Below are positions 22,601 to 33,469 of a stretch of 64,000 bases of DNA, one piece after another. Numbering within the stretch: position 1 is the stretch's first letter; the number at the start of each line of letters is the position of its first letter. The notes under the pieces are model-generated. The model was not told the DNA's origin. It saw nothing but the letters and a program-made list of their open reading frames with translations, and made no database searches. Source of the DNA: Erigeron canadensis (taxonomy: Eukaryota > Streptophyta > Magnoliopsida > Asterales > Asteraceae); contig NC_057767.1 of the NCBI RefSeq assembly GCF_010389155.1, positions 6,679,765-6,743,764 on the forward strand, given 5' to 3'. The translations under genes were made by a program, and so were the position numbers.

Positions 22601-25600
22601 AGGTTATGTTCTCATTACTGCAGGAGAAAAACTACTTTTACCAGTTTACTACAAATAGTAAAAATAGACGGTTGGAGAACCTCTTTTTCATGCATCCAAC
22701 ATCAATGACCCTATGGTGCGCATTTCCCTGGGTTATTGAAATAGACTCCACGTACAAAACCAACGTGTACAACATGTTGCTTGTTGAGATTGTTGGCGTG
22801 ACTTCAATGGGCAGGACCTTCAGCTTAGCATATGCTTTTATCGTAAACGAGCAGGAGGTAAATTATCAATAGGTGTTACAATCTCTCAAGTCCACCATTG
22901 TTGAAGGCTTTGCCGTTCGTGTCGTTCTAACTGACAGGGAGCTGGCTCTGATGAGAGCACTGAAGGTTATGCCGGAAGCGAAACACCTACTGTGTAGGTT
23001 CCACATATAGCAAAACATAACCAAACACTGCGAACCGGCATTGCGGTTGAAAGATATTGACATTGAAAGGCTTAACATCTGGTGGAAAAGAGTCTATCAA
23101 TCTCGGACTCATGACGAGTTTAAATCATACGAGAAAGAGTTAAAGCCTGGTAGAAGCTGTCCATGAAGTCGTAGGTGATCTTACGAGTTTCTTAGTTGAG
23201 CAACCTAAGGCCCAACGGAAACATTGGTTGTCAAAGATAAAGGACATGTTTAAGTCGGGTAATACACAAGTGAAAGACCCACCTGGGTTTCGGAAATCCA
23301 AGTCCAGTCGACCGAGGCCTGAAGAGGTGCCCGATCTGAACAAAAACCCACCTATGCAGCCCGCGAGACAAAGTGAGTACGCGCCCACCAAATGAGGGTT
23401 CGCGAACACACCTGATTTTTTGATGACCCACAGAGTGCGCAACACACTATGTACGAGCTGTCCCAATCCTGACATCTCCCCGATACACACAACTTGTTCA
23501 GGGAGCTTCAGGCCTCGGTCGACTGGACTTGAATTTCTGAAGCCTAGGTGGGTCTTTCACTTGTGTGTTACCCGACTTAAACATGTCCTTTATCTTTGAC
23601 AACCAATGTTTCCGTTGGGCCTTGGGTTGCTCAACCAAGAAACTCGTAAGATCACCTACGACTTCATGAACAGCTTCTACCTGGCTTTAACTCTTTCTCG
23701 TATGATTTAAACTCGTCATGAGTCCGAGATTAGTAGACTCTTTTCCACCAGACGTTAAGCCTTTCAATGTCAACATCTTTCAGCCGCAATGTCGGTTCGC
23801 AGTGTTTGGTTATGTTTTGCCATATGTGGAACCTACATAGTAGGTGTTTCGCTTCCGGCATAACAACCTTCAATGCTCTCATCAGGGCAGCTCCTTGTCA
23901 GTTAGAACGACACGAACGGAAAAGCCTTCAACAATGGTGGACTTGAGAGATTTTAACACCCATTGATAATTCACCTCTTACTCGTTTACGATAAAAGCAT
24001 ATGCTAAGCTGAAGGTCCTGCCTGTTGAAGTCACACCGACAATCTCAACAAGTGGCATGTTGTACATGTTGGTTTTGTACGTCGAGTCTATTTCAATAAC
24101 TCATGGAAATGCGCGCCATAAGGTCATTGATGTTGGATGCATGAAAAAGAGGTTCTCCAACCGTCTATTTTTACTATTTGTAGTAAACTGGTAAAAGTAG
24201 TTTTTCTCCTGCAGTAGTGAGAACATAACATGCGACAGGTGAACAAGATATAGTAAATAAGTCACTTCCAACAACGTAGTACATAATCACTAATATGATG
24301 TTTGTACCTGCATTGGAGTATGCCCTGCTTGGCCCGACCTTCGTCTCGATTTCAGATTGTTGGTAATGTCTCCTCTTCAAGTCAAGTTTCCTGAAAATTC
24401 ATTTTTGAGGTTTACCAGGATCTGGCGTAAGTACATACCGCGATCCGATTGGTTTCCCACAAATTCCTTTTCTTCTTCCGTCATCCGTATCGCGTATGCA
24501 TACCCCTGCAGATCGATAGCTGAATCATGATTGTGTTTCCACCCCTTGACAGTGACCCTCCAACCACCATCATACCCTAGGCGGTCTTCCAGAGTAAAGG
24601 GACACCCTATCTTGTTGGACCGTTTGGATGGCCCAATTAACCTTTTATCGCGTGGTCCACCATGGTGACATATTAGTGTCATTTTATTGACCACCTTTAA
24701 CGAGTTTTTGTTCAACTGTTGTCTGACTAGAACGTAACCCAACTCCAGTGTTGTTCTTTGAACCCACTCCATCAATTCTTCGACGGAAGCGAACACCTCC
24801 TCGGTTTCCAAGTCTCCAGCTTCGCAGTCAAATTCACCGTCTACATCAGGTATCTCAAACTCATCATCTGGCACTACAATACGTACGTGTTATGGGTCTG
24901 CCCAAATATCCTCCAAACTATCCATCTGAAACAATTTCAAGTAAACAAGTCAACATCTAGTTCAGTGACTATTGATGATCCTTATTTATATATATAGTTA
25001 CTACAATAACTATATACATAATTACACATAAGTATAAAATCTATATCTATATTCATAATATATATATATATATATGTTTACACAAGATACATATATAAAG
25101 GTAAAAAAGAGAATGGACATATATTACTAATAGTATGGATATATATATTACTAATAGTTCTATACTATATATAAACATTTCTATTATAAGGACGGATATT
25201 TATTGTAAAATGAAACCGAAATGTATGGATGGATACGTACCTGAAGATCAAAATTTTCAGTAAAATGAAAGGGATATGAAAATGATAGAGAGTGAGAACG
25301 AATTAAATTGCGGTGTGTTTTGAAAACGAAAGCGAATGAAATTGCATTGAAAATGAAATCGAAAACGCAATTATATACACAAAGTACACTGTTGATCTGC
25401 AGTTTGGTTTTGTCTTTTTGCGACTATCTGCGGCGACATCGATATCGACAGAGACTTTTACTGTTGACTATGACAGTTGACAGACACTTTTCTTATTCGA
25501 CTTTCCGCGGCGACACGCGGAAAGTAGAATAAGAAAAAAGTGTATGTCAACCGTCATAGTCAACATTGTACGGATAAAAGGGTACGTGACTTTCCGCGGC

Positions 25601-27591
25601 AACATCGTCGGGGATAATGTGGTTGGGTTACCCTCCTTCTGGTCGTGTTACCCACCACCTTTTTATATAAATATTCCTTATGGAAAATAGTGAGAAATAA
25701 TTTTAGAAGTGATAAGGAGTACTTGTTTAATTAAACTACTTTTTATGTTGATACGTCAATAATTTTTTATTGTGCGGGTATGTGTACATTTTACGAGTCT
25801 TATACGGATATTAATATCCCAGAAGATATAAATTTAATAGAGGACAATGGCCTACTTAATGGAGTTTTACTATAAAATCAATTGGTGATAAAAGGAGTAG
25901 TTCATTAGTTTACATGTTGAATTTGTGTTTCACAATCATTAATGTGTCTTAACGAGCTATCCAACTAATAAAACTATGTGTTTTAACATATTTTTTTTTT
26001 GTCTATGTACAGGGAACGAATTGTATCATTGGATGACGGGAAAGAGCAACTAATCTCCATGTAAGTTGCACTATGTTAAAATTCTTGGGTTAAAAAACAT
26101 CAAAAGAAGCATAGTTTTTCTTGGTTTTCATTGTCCCTTTTTCTTAATAAAACAAAATTAGAAGTAACAATATATATGTTTTGTAGTTTCAAACGGGTAA
26201 ATGGTTATGGGTCTTTTAAATTTAGATGTAGGTAGGTAGCCTTACAGTATGCCATTTCTAAATTTTTCCCCTCAGCTGATACAGTTAAAGAACTTGACAA
26301 TGATGAAACTAATCTGGATTTTAGTAAAAAAAAAATAAGGGATGGTCAAGATCAAATTTGATTTATTCACACATTTGATCAGTAGAAATTTTAATGAATC
26401 ATATGTAAATGAACCTCCACCATGACAGACAAGGAAAAATATAAGTTGTTATTATAGATTATTATTGTATAGTACTCATAATGTGTTTGTCTAATGATGA
26501 ACAATAGCAATGGTGAATTTCGAGCCTTAAGAAGGAAGGATATTATAGACACCCTTTTTGATGCTCTTCCTCCAGCAACTGTAAAGTTTGGCTGCCAACT
26601 TGAATCTATAAATACTGACACCGACACTGCTAAATCGGTTCTTAGGTTTCTTGATGGAAGCTCTATTATAGCCAAGGTATTAACTTTTTTCATAAAAGAA
26701 ATACAAGTATGCTTAGACGATTCTTGTTCACCATGTTTCCACTTATAGGTTGTAATTGGTTGTGATGGTGGCAATTCAGTTGTTGCTAATTATCTTAACC
26801 TCAAGCCTACTAAGATATTCTCTTTATGTGGAGTTAGAGGTTTCACAAACTATCCAAATGGTCATTCATTTGACCATGAGTTTGGTCTTTTCAGAAAAGA
26901 TAACATTCTTGTAGGGAGGATTCCAATGGATGATAATATGGTCTATTGGTTTTGTGCGCATCCTTATCTTCCTGAAGGTTGTTTATTATGTTTATGTAGA
27001 GTTTGATTCAATTATTTCGTTGTTCTTCTTTTCGTAGCTGATTTTATCTATATTTTATGATATACAGATGAAAGAACTTGGGAAAGTCCCGAGTTGATTA
27101 GAAGATCAACCTTGGAAGTGCTAAGCGCCCATCCGCAAGAAATTGAAGAGATGATAAAAAATGCAGACATAAACTCATTCTCTTTGGCACGCTTAAGGTA
27201 TCGCACTCCATGGGACTTGTTAACAGGGACATTTTATAAAGGAGCAGTTGTGGTTGCTGGTGATGCTTTACATGTCATGGGTCCATTTTTGGGCCAGGGT
27301 GGTTCAGCAGGGTTAGAAGATTCAGTTGTGTTGGCTAGACACATAACTCAAAAGGGCTTGAAGCAAGTAGGAAATGAGAGGAAGATAATGGTTGAGGGGC
27401 TTGGGGAAGCGTTTAATATGTATGCAAAACAACGGCGGATGAGAGTTTTACGATTGTCATTAGAAACTTATCTTACCGGGATGCTACTTGGAGCTACTTC
27501 GCGCCTAAAGAAGGTTATGTATTTTATGGTGTTGTCTTTTCTGTTTCCGATCAAAAATGGTCATGTGGATTATGATTGTGGTAGTCTTTGA
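19643..27591 (+). CDS. FAD-dependent monooxygenase, MO1/CTF2 type, 5 exons, 398 aa
   Basis: Exons 19643-19869, 26013-26060, 26508-26676, 26749-26977 and 27068-27591 join in frame with GT/AG borders to 1,197 bases. The product is a group A flavoprotein monooxygenase (FAD_binding_3): 'VVIIGAGICGLATAVALHRK' holds the N-terminal GxGxxG that binds the ADP of FAD; 'VIGCDGGNS' is the DG motif; 'GDALHVMGPFLGQGGSAGLE' is the GD motif contacting the FAD ribose. The end 'HVDYDCGSL' resembles plant MO1-like proteins. These soluble enzymes use NAD(P)H and oxygen to hydroxylate small molecules; the substrate is unknown. The ATG at 19643 is preferred over an in-frame one at 19598 because the Rossmann strand then begins near residue 7, as in relatives. 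Intron 1 is 6,143 bp, mostly a giant MULE palindrome. All exons are intact. Confidence 0.92.
20768..20890. repeat. ~123-bp palindrome inside the MULE terminal repeat
   Basis: 'TGTTGACTATGACAATTGAC' at the start returns as 'GTCAACTGTCATAGTCAACA' at the end, with TTATTCGACTTTC / GAAAGTCGAATAA inside. The same palindrome exists at about 25453-25567 in the right arm. A terminal repeat that is itself a hairpin is a foldback-style MULE end. Confidence 0.75.
21221..21425. mobile_element. hAT-like MITE, 205 bp, inserted in the left MULE arm only
   Basis: Flanked by AGTAATAT at 21213-21220 and 21426-21433; the right MULE arm has one AGTAATAT at the same place and no insertion. The ends are imperfect inverted repeats (AGGGGTTGGGTATTAT / AGGTTTTAGGTAAAAT) continuing into 'AAGTATTAAAGTAAAA'. 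An 8-bp duplication points to the hAT superfamily. A relative lies at 712-1039. Confidence 0.88.
21551..21848 (+). mobile_element. Non-autonomous Helitron, 298 bp, inserted in the left MULE arm only
   Basis: Begins TCTATAATCC right after an A and ends with a GC-rich hairpin region 'GCCGCAACACGCGGACACCG' followed by GGCTAGT. The right MULE arm reads straight through the site without it, which fixes both ends. The 5'-TC and 3'-CTAGT ends with no target duplication are the Helitron signature. Confidence 0.8.
21918..23165 (+). pseudogene. MULE transposase relic, left copy
   Basis: ATG at 21918 (MDSLEDIWADPENVRIEVSN) opens an acidic N-terminal part, then a WRKY/GCM1-fold DNA-binding block ('KIRCPFTLEGRLGYDGG'). 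TAG at 22281 stands where the right copy has TGG. Further on, in changing frames, come the MULE domain signatures 'IDSTYKTNVYNMLL' with the first catalytic Asp, 'GRTFSLAYAFIVNEQE', 'VVLTDRELALMRAL' with the second Asp, and 'KHLLCRFHI' of the zinc-binding insertion. The region that would carry the third catalytic residue is missing. Several stops make it non-functional. Confidence 0.85.
23325..23505. other. 181-bp loop of the MULE palindrome
   Basis: Unpaired sequence between the two arms. Read on the plus strand it continues the transposase-like proline-rich reading ('PDLNKNPPMQPARQSEYAPT') and then stops, so it is probably MULE 3' coding sequence kept at the junction where the duplication formed. 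Confidence 0.75.
23506..25645 (-). mobile_element. Right arm of the giant MULE inverted duplication
   Basis: Inverted copy of 20675-23324, without the MITE and Helitron. It ends 'GGTTACCCTCCTTCTGGTCG' at 25645; a further GTTACCCACC may be the original element terminus. The arm differs from the left one by scattered substitutions and small indels but keeps the alignment throughout. Confidence 0.9.
23540..24925 (-). pseudogene. MULE transposase relic, right copy (inverted)
   Basis: Same gene as at 21918, on the minus strand from an ATG at 24925. It has a TAA about 12 codons in, but from 24874 to 24377 a 165-codon frame is open, covering the acidic N-terminus and the DNA-binding block through 'GYDGGWRVTVKGWKHNHDSA', which the left copy interrupts. 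The catalytic block (minus strand about 24150-23800) is frameshifted. The lesions differ from the left copy, so the arms decayed independently after duplication. Confidence 0.82.
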
Positions 27592-27714
27592 CAAATCTAG
27601 TCTAAGAGCTTCTTAATTACTTGTTTTAAAAGTTCGACTGTAAGGTGTGATAAAATAAAATGTTCATCGAATGGACTTTTTACCCAAAAGATAAAGCGTT
27701 TATAAGGCACATGA
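27592..27714. other. Short 3' flank of the monooxygenase gene
   Basis: 123 bases between the stop codon and the Copia 5' LTR, ending in the target copy CATGA (27710-27714). A normal plant 3' UTR is longer, so the Copia element probably sits in or next to the original 3' UTR. Confidence 0.6.
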
Positions 27715-28103
27715 TGTTAGTATAGTATATAATTGTAATTAGGTTGGCTCGTTGGCCCTATTGTATATAGCCCATCATAGTACACAAATGTAATTATATA
27801 TTTACACCTAATGTAACATTGGATTTCATTGATTCTACATGGTATCAGAAATTTAATAAATCCTGGACCTTTCTTTCTTATCTCATCAATCTAATTTTAG
27901 GGTTCTTGGTTCAGCCGACACCCTTTATTTTCTTTTTCTTCTTATATGTTGGTTTGTCTTTTCAATGATTAGAAAGCACACCAATATATTATTCGTTGCA
28001 TCTATCACGAATTAGTCTTTGTCTTCTTGCTTTACAGAAGATTGTTTTCTTGCTTTTCTTTTAATTATTCTCTTATATGTACACATAAGTATATCTTACA
28101 ACC

Positions 28104-28889
28104 ATGACAACGGGTTCATCAACACCTCCTGTCGCTCCACTTCACAAAGCATATAGTATCACTACTATCAAATCGCAAATCCCTCTTACCCTTGATCTCA
28201 ACCATCTCAACTATGATATATGGACCGACCTTTTCGAAACCCATTGTATCGCATTCGATGTGATTGATCACATCGACGACACATATGATGCTACAACTAC
28301 CAATCCAGACAACAAACCACCAACCAAAGCCGAGTGGACCAAACTCGATTATATTGTCCAAAACTGGATTTATAATACTATAACATCGGATGTCCTCGCC
28401 AACGTCCATGCTAGAAAGGCCACCGCTCGTGCAACTTGGCTAGCTATTGAAACCCTTTTTCGAACAAACAAAGAAGCCAAGTCCCTTCAACTCGATAATG
28501 ATCTCCGTAACATTACTCTTGGCAATATGTCTATCAACGACTATTGCACAAAAATAAAGACCATGGCTGACCTTCTTAAAAACATCGGCACTCCTGTTCC
28601 GAATAACAATCTCGTGGCATACACTCTCAATCGTTTACCCTAAAAATGGAATGGGGTAACCCGCACTCTTCGTCTACGTGAAAAACTACCAACATGGATG
28701 GAAACTCGAGCGCTATTGCTTGGCGAGGAATCCAAGTTGGAAGAAAAACGTCTTGCAGATCCCATCTCCACTGACAACTCATCCTCTCCTAATGTTTTGC
28801 TCACCGGATCTAATGATCATCACGCGGGAATGCAGCGGACGGGAGAAGAAACGATCGTCGTAATGGTGGGCGCTGAAATAATCAGCTAG
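28104..28889 (+). pseudogene. Copia Gag (UBN2/RVT-gag type) with internal stop
   Basis: ATG at 28104 gives 'IPLTLDLNHLNYDIWTDLFE', 'WIYNTITSDVLANVHARKAT' and 'ARATWLAIETLFRTNKEAKS', the usual Copia Gag blocks. TAA follows 'LNRLP' at 28641; the same frame continues 'KWNGVTRTLRLREKLPTW' to a stop at 28887, so the TAA is a simple nonsense change. A CCHC zinc knuckle, expected near the end, is not visible. Confidence 0.85.
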
Positions 28890-28906
28890 CCCAACAATAC
28901 GGGTGG

Positions 28907-29329
28907 GTGTTTATTCCACCACCACGACCTAACACAAGACAACATATGTCTCGACCTCCCACTGGAAACAACACCACAGAAACTTATTTTCATGCAAATT
29001 GGAATAAGCCTAGCATTCTTGGCCGTCCAATTAATTACCCACCTGCCTATTATCCAGCAGGTCCAAATCAGCAAAGCCCACAAGCTTATACAGCATTTCC
29101 AGCAGGCCCAACAGCTTATGCAGCTCCTCCAACAGTCCCAACAGCTTATGCAGCTCATCCAACAGGCCCAATAGCTTATACAACTTATCCAGCAGGCCCA
29201 TCAGCCACTCCAGCAAACCTGTCAGGCCCATCAGCAACGTTAGCAGGCCCATCAGGCAACTTACAGCCCACAAATGGGCCTTTATTTGGATCTGGTCTGC
29301 CCACTAACCACACTGCCTTATTTATTTAA
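28907..29329 (+). repeat. Pro/Ala/Gly/Tyr-rich repeated spacer between Copia Gag and protease
   Basis: An open frame with repeats of the type TAYAAxPTGP / AGPxAY (about 29075-29245). At DNA level this is a short tandem array of CCAACAGCTTATGCAGCT-type units. Variable-length low-complexity spacers of this kind are common at the Gag end of Copia polyproteins. Confidence 0.7.
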
Positions 29330-29354
29330 TACCATGACTTTGTAGGACCCGGGA

Positions 29355-30560
29355 CAATCAGGTTGGATCATGGATAGCGGTGCTATTGATCATGTTCATT
29401 CGGATGCAAGTATACTTAAATCCATTTCTAATAACCTTGATACTCATTCTATTTTTGTTGGTGATGGTTCATTAACTCCTGTTGTGACTACTGGGCACAC
29501 CACCTTACCAAACCCATTTCGCACGCTTCATTTAAATAATGTCCTTATTACACCAAAAATTATTAAAAACCTCATCTCTGTACGTAAATTTACACATGAT
29601 AACCGTTCAATTGAATTTGATCCCTTTGGTTTTACTGTGAAGGACTATCGCACCCGTCAGCCTCTGATCCGATATGACAGTACTGGACTTCTCTACCCAG
29701 TTACATAGACCCCCTTTCAAGTTTTCACTGCTACCACTCCATCCATTTGGCACCAACGTCTTGGACACCCTGGTGACCAAGCCCTTCACCATTTAATTTC
29801 TCGTAATTTTATTTCATGTAATAAAGTAAAGTCTAACGTGCTTTGTCAAGCATGTCAACTTAGCAAATACGTCAAACTTCCGTTTCATCTTTCTAATTCA
29901 GTTGTTAGTTCGCCTTTTGATATTATACACTCTGATATCTGGACATCTCTGATATTATACACTTCGTCATAAGTCTGATGTATTTAAAAGAATTTGCACT
30001 TTATAGCGTATGTTAACAATCAATTTAAGTGTAAGATTAAATCGTTTCAATGTGATAATGGTGGTGAATACAATAATAAAGAGTTTCATGATTTCTTTGC
30101 CACCCATTGAATCCGTTTTCGTTTCTCATGCCCACATACCTCACAACAAAACGGTAAATCTGAACGCATGCTTCGTACCATCAATAATACCATTCGTAAC
30201 CTCTTGTTTCATGCACACCTTCCTCCTACATATTGGGTGGAAGCTCTTCACATGTCCACCCATCTCCTAAATATTCTCCCCTCATCCACTATCCACAATG
30301 ACACCCCCCATTTCCGCGTCTTCAAACAACATCCAACATACATGCATCTCCGTGTGTTCGGATGTCTATGCTTCCCTCACATCCTGAGCTCTCACAAGCT
30401 CGCCCCCCGATCCTCACCATGCATGTTTCTCGGATACCCATCTGATCATCGTGGTTTCTGTTGCCTTGATCTTTCTACTCGAAAGATCATCATCTCTCGT
30501 CATTTTGTCTTTGATGAGACTATTCTTCCCTTCGGCTCTGTTACCCCCACTCACTCACCT
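29355..30560 (+). pseudogene. Copia protease and integrase, partly deleted
   Basis: 'WIMDSGAIDHVHSD' (near 29367) is the aspartic protease active site (DSGA). It continues through 'LHLNNVLITPKIIKNLISVR' to 'YDSTGLLYPVT' and a TAG at 29706. Next, 'WHQRLGHPGDQALHHLIS' and 'CQACQLSKYVKLPF' form the integrase HHCC finger. 'IIHSDIWTS' carries the first catalytic Asp, but then about 50 codons are missing before 'FQCDNGGEYNN' (second Asp) and 'QQNGKSERMLRTINN' (Glu). An in-frame TGA lies after 'FFATH'. It is non-functional. Confidence 0.85.
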
Positions 30561-30859
30561 TCATACGAGTTCCTTGACTCTTTGTCTCCTTTATTTCGTC
30601 CGGAGTTCCAGCCACCACCACTAACGATGTCCTCGGATTCAGACAACCCCATCTCACCCATATCACCCACGTCATTTCCTACACCCAGCACCCAAAACAC
30701 TTTACCCATGACCCCCACACCACCCCCACCCGCCCCGCCTAGTCATCCTATGTTGACCTGTGGTAAATGCGGGATTACTAAACCCATAGATCGCCTCAAT
30801 CTTCACACCACTTCCGCTACACCGGTGCCTCGGTATATCTACAGACTATTAAGGACCCT

Positions 30860-31416
30860 CACTGGCTTAAAGCCATGAATGAGGAATATCAGGCTCTTAT
30901 TAAAAATGGTACTTGGGTTCTGGTTCCTCGACCACCGGGAACTAATGTGGTTCGTTGTATGTGGCTCTTTAAGCAAAAATTTAATGCTGACGGCTCCCTC
31001 GCACGTTACAAAGCTAGATTAGTCGCTAATGGTAACAGTCAGCAGCTTGGCATTGATTGTGACGAAACATTTAGTCCTGTTGTTAAGCCGGCCACCATCC
31101 GCACTGTCCCAAGTCTTGCAGTTTCTCGTCAGTGGCCCATTTATCAGTTAGATGTGAAAAATGCCTTTCTTCATGGTGATTACAAGAGAATGTTTACATG
31201 CATCAACCACCTGGATATCGTGATTCTAGATTTCCTGACCATGTTTGCCACCTGCAACGATCTTTATATGGTCTTAAACAGGCCCCGCGTGCTTGGTACC
31301 AACGTTTTGCTGATTTTATGCAGCAACATGGTTTTCAACGTAGCAGATCTGACTCATCCTTGTTTGTCTATCACCATGGGTCCTTAATTGTCGACCTTCT
31401 TTTATACGTTGATGAT
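30860..31416 (+). pseudogene. Copia reverse transcriptase, N-terminal part
   Basis: '[20 protein letters not shown]', '[20 protein letters not shown]', 'KARLVANG', '[14 protein letters not shown]' and '[13 protein letters not shown]' are canonical Copia RT blocks. A one-base frameshift near 31190 separates them from 'MHQPPGYRD', '[16 protein letters not shown]' and 'LLLYVDD'. The frame ends inside the catalytic YVDD motif because of the nested insertion at 31417. Confidence 0.9.
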
Positions 31417-31516
31417 TGATATGTCGTATTTTATACCCATTTCCCACGGTTTAGTTAATTGTTTTTATATGGTTTAAGAGTCGTTTTCATATATATTTGG
31501 TGCGTTAATGGTATTT

Positions 31517-32012
31517 CACAGGGCCGTCTCGTTGACTTTAGAGGCCTTGTTCTAATCTTATAAGGTAGGCCCTCATATTGTTATATAAATATTAACCATA
31601 TTACTTATACAGAGTATCTATATATTTTTGTTCTTAATCTTCCATTTTCATTGAAGATTTATTGTACAAATTATATCAAACTAAAAGTGTTCTTCTTGAC
31701 TATAAAAAAATATTAACATTTTAACTTAACAGTAACACCAACTTAAAAAATCTCAAAGTAAACATAAGCTAAGATAATTCAATTTGGAGAATACACAGAT
31801 ACAAATCTTAAATGATATAATATGTGTACGTTGGGCTGATTTGTGAAACTTGGAATTAAAATGCGAAAACATGAATCATAGAAAGGTGTATACATAAATC
31901 AGTATTAATACTTGGTTGATATTACATACTCCGTAGTATATAAAAGTTGGGCCCAATATATTTTGTAGGCCTTGTTCCACTGAACCGGTTGAACATGCTC
32001 TCCTCCGGCCTC
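31517..32012. mobile_element. hAT non-autonomous element, 496 bp, nested in the LTR-type element
   Basis: TGGTATTT target copies lie at 31509-31516 and 32013-32020. Removing one copy and the insert joins 'GCGTTAATGGTATTT' to 'GTTAGTGTTTCAGGG', matching the uninterrupted second unit near 33290. The left end has CAGGGCCG and the right end in reverse has GAGGCCGG, imperfect hAT-like inverted ends. It is the third level of nesting here. Confidence 0.82.
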
Positions 32013-32157
32013 TGGTATTTGTTAGTGTTTCAGGGTGTTAACATGTATTTAAGCGTTAATTTGGAGAAAACGATGTTTCTAGAGTAAAATGAGTGCTTAC
32101 GGACGTTTTACGAGGCACGAAACTGAAGATTCAAAGCTGGTCAACGAAAGTCAACGC

Positions 32158-32330
32158 ACACTGCGGCGCAGCATGAGCATGCGTCGCAGTTTCACGTTTC
32201 AAGGATTAAAATGCTTCGCAGTCATGTGAGACTGCGACGCAGTGGTACCAAACTCAAGTCAGATAAAGTCAAAGAAAGTCAAAGCAAGTCAAAGGAAGAC
32301 TGCGACGCAGTCTGGAACTGCGGCGTTCAT
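32158..32330. repeat. CG-rich palindrome cluster ACTGCGNCGCAGT, unit 1
   Basis: Palindromes of the form (C/G)ACTGCGNCGCAGT and close variants occur four to five times (about 32160, 32182, 32235, 32302, 32320), separated by AT-rich DNA and AGTCAAAG repeats. They are the most CpG-dense short words nearby. Their place upstream of the leader suggests U3 promoter sequence; that role is inferred. Confidence 0.7.
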
Positions 32331-33469
32331 AAAACCCTAACTTTTACTTCCAGCCGATTTCTAGAGCTTTGAAGCAGATTTTCGTCAGATTTCTTTTCTT
32401 CGAAGAACTTCATTACGATTGGATTATTTCTGTTACTCGTTTTCATTCCTTTGTATTCGGTAACGATGAATTCTCTTCATTAATTTGATTTGTATTTGTA
32501 TTTTCATATGAGTGACTAATCGCCTTTTCATCCATCTTGATGGAGTAAAACAATATGTAAGGATTGCATACATTTTAGAATTCAAAGTTGATTACATTTA
32601 ACGTTATATCGAAATCTCAGTGTATTTATTCTTTATAATTTATCTTGAATTGATTGGTGATTTATATGAGTCTTAAATGGTACAAATGATTAGATCTATG
32701 ATGGGTACAGTAGATAATTACTCAAAGATAATAGGAATAAATGTGTTGACAGTTGGGTACAATCGATAGGTATAATTGTTAATTTAATAACCAAAACCAT
32801 TGTTGAATTAGAAAAGTTATAAAAGATGTCTTGGGGTACCGGTCTTTATAACGGAACTAGTTTATACAAGAGAATCAAAGTATTTCACTAACTTGACGGG
32901 TACGGGGTTGGTGCTTAATTTGAGTCTCGGTTATTTAGTCAAGTAAATTGGGTTTGAACTTCATTTCATATGCAATCCGAACATGTTGTTGAGCGAAATC
33001 AAGATGGGTGACCTTTAAATTATTGTTTAATACAACAACTCCTCTTTTCGATTAATCCTGAGGGATTACTAACTCTTTTACTAACTATTTGCAACGTGAC
33101 AATTCGTCCACAAAAGACCCTTTTTATTTGAATCATTTCATTTGAACAATTGCTTTAAGAAGTCCTTGTGTTCGACCTCAGATTTACCGAATTTACTATA
33201 CTGCATGTGATGTGACCAATTTATACTCATCGTCCACATCATTATTGGCCATATATTTAAGTGTTTTAAGTCGATTTTATGTGCATTTGGCGCGTTTACG
33301 GTGTTTGTTAGTGTTTTCAGGCTCTAAACAGGTTACACGTTCATTTGGTACTTTTTCGGAAGATTTCTTGGCCTAGAAGTTGATTTGTGTTATCGAGAGT
33401 TGATTTAAATGGAAAAGATGATGAAGCTCGGCATGTATTCGAGATCGAAAGAAGATTGTTCGACATAAG

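Larger units (their letters stand above)
20675..23324 (+). mobile_element. Left arm of a giant MULE inverted duplication (intron 1)
   Basis: Starts 'CGACCAGAAGGAGGGTAACC' and is repeated in reverse order as the right arm 23506-25645. The pairing can be followed through the terminal repeat, a 5' untranslated part, and a MULE transposase relic to 'CGACCGAGGCCTGAAG' at the loop. It is 2,650 bp; minus a MITE with one 8-bp duplication (213 bp) and a Helitron (298 bp) it is 2,139 bp against 2,140 bp on the right. The outermost 10-15 bases before 20675 are degraded, so the exact terminus and target duplication are uncertain. Confidence 0.9.

Noticed and set aside
20655..25665. Target duplication of the MULE palindrome
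   Set aside because: The 9-mers next to the apparent ends (AACTTTGAT-like on the left, CCTTTTTAT-like on the right) match too poorly to claim a duplication.
28886..29273. Minus ORFs with Trp/Cys/Leu repeats
   Set aside because: Antisense reading of the Pro/Ala-rich spacer of the Copia polyprotein.
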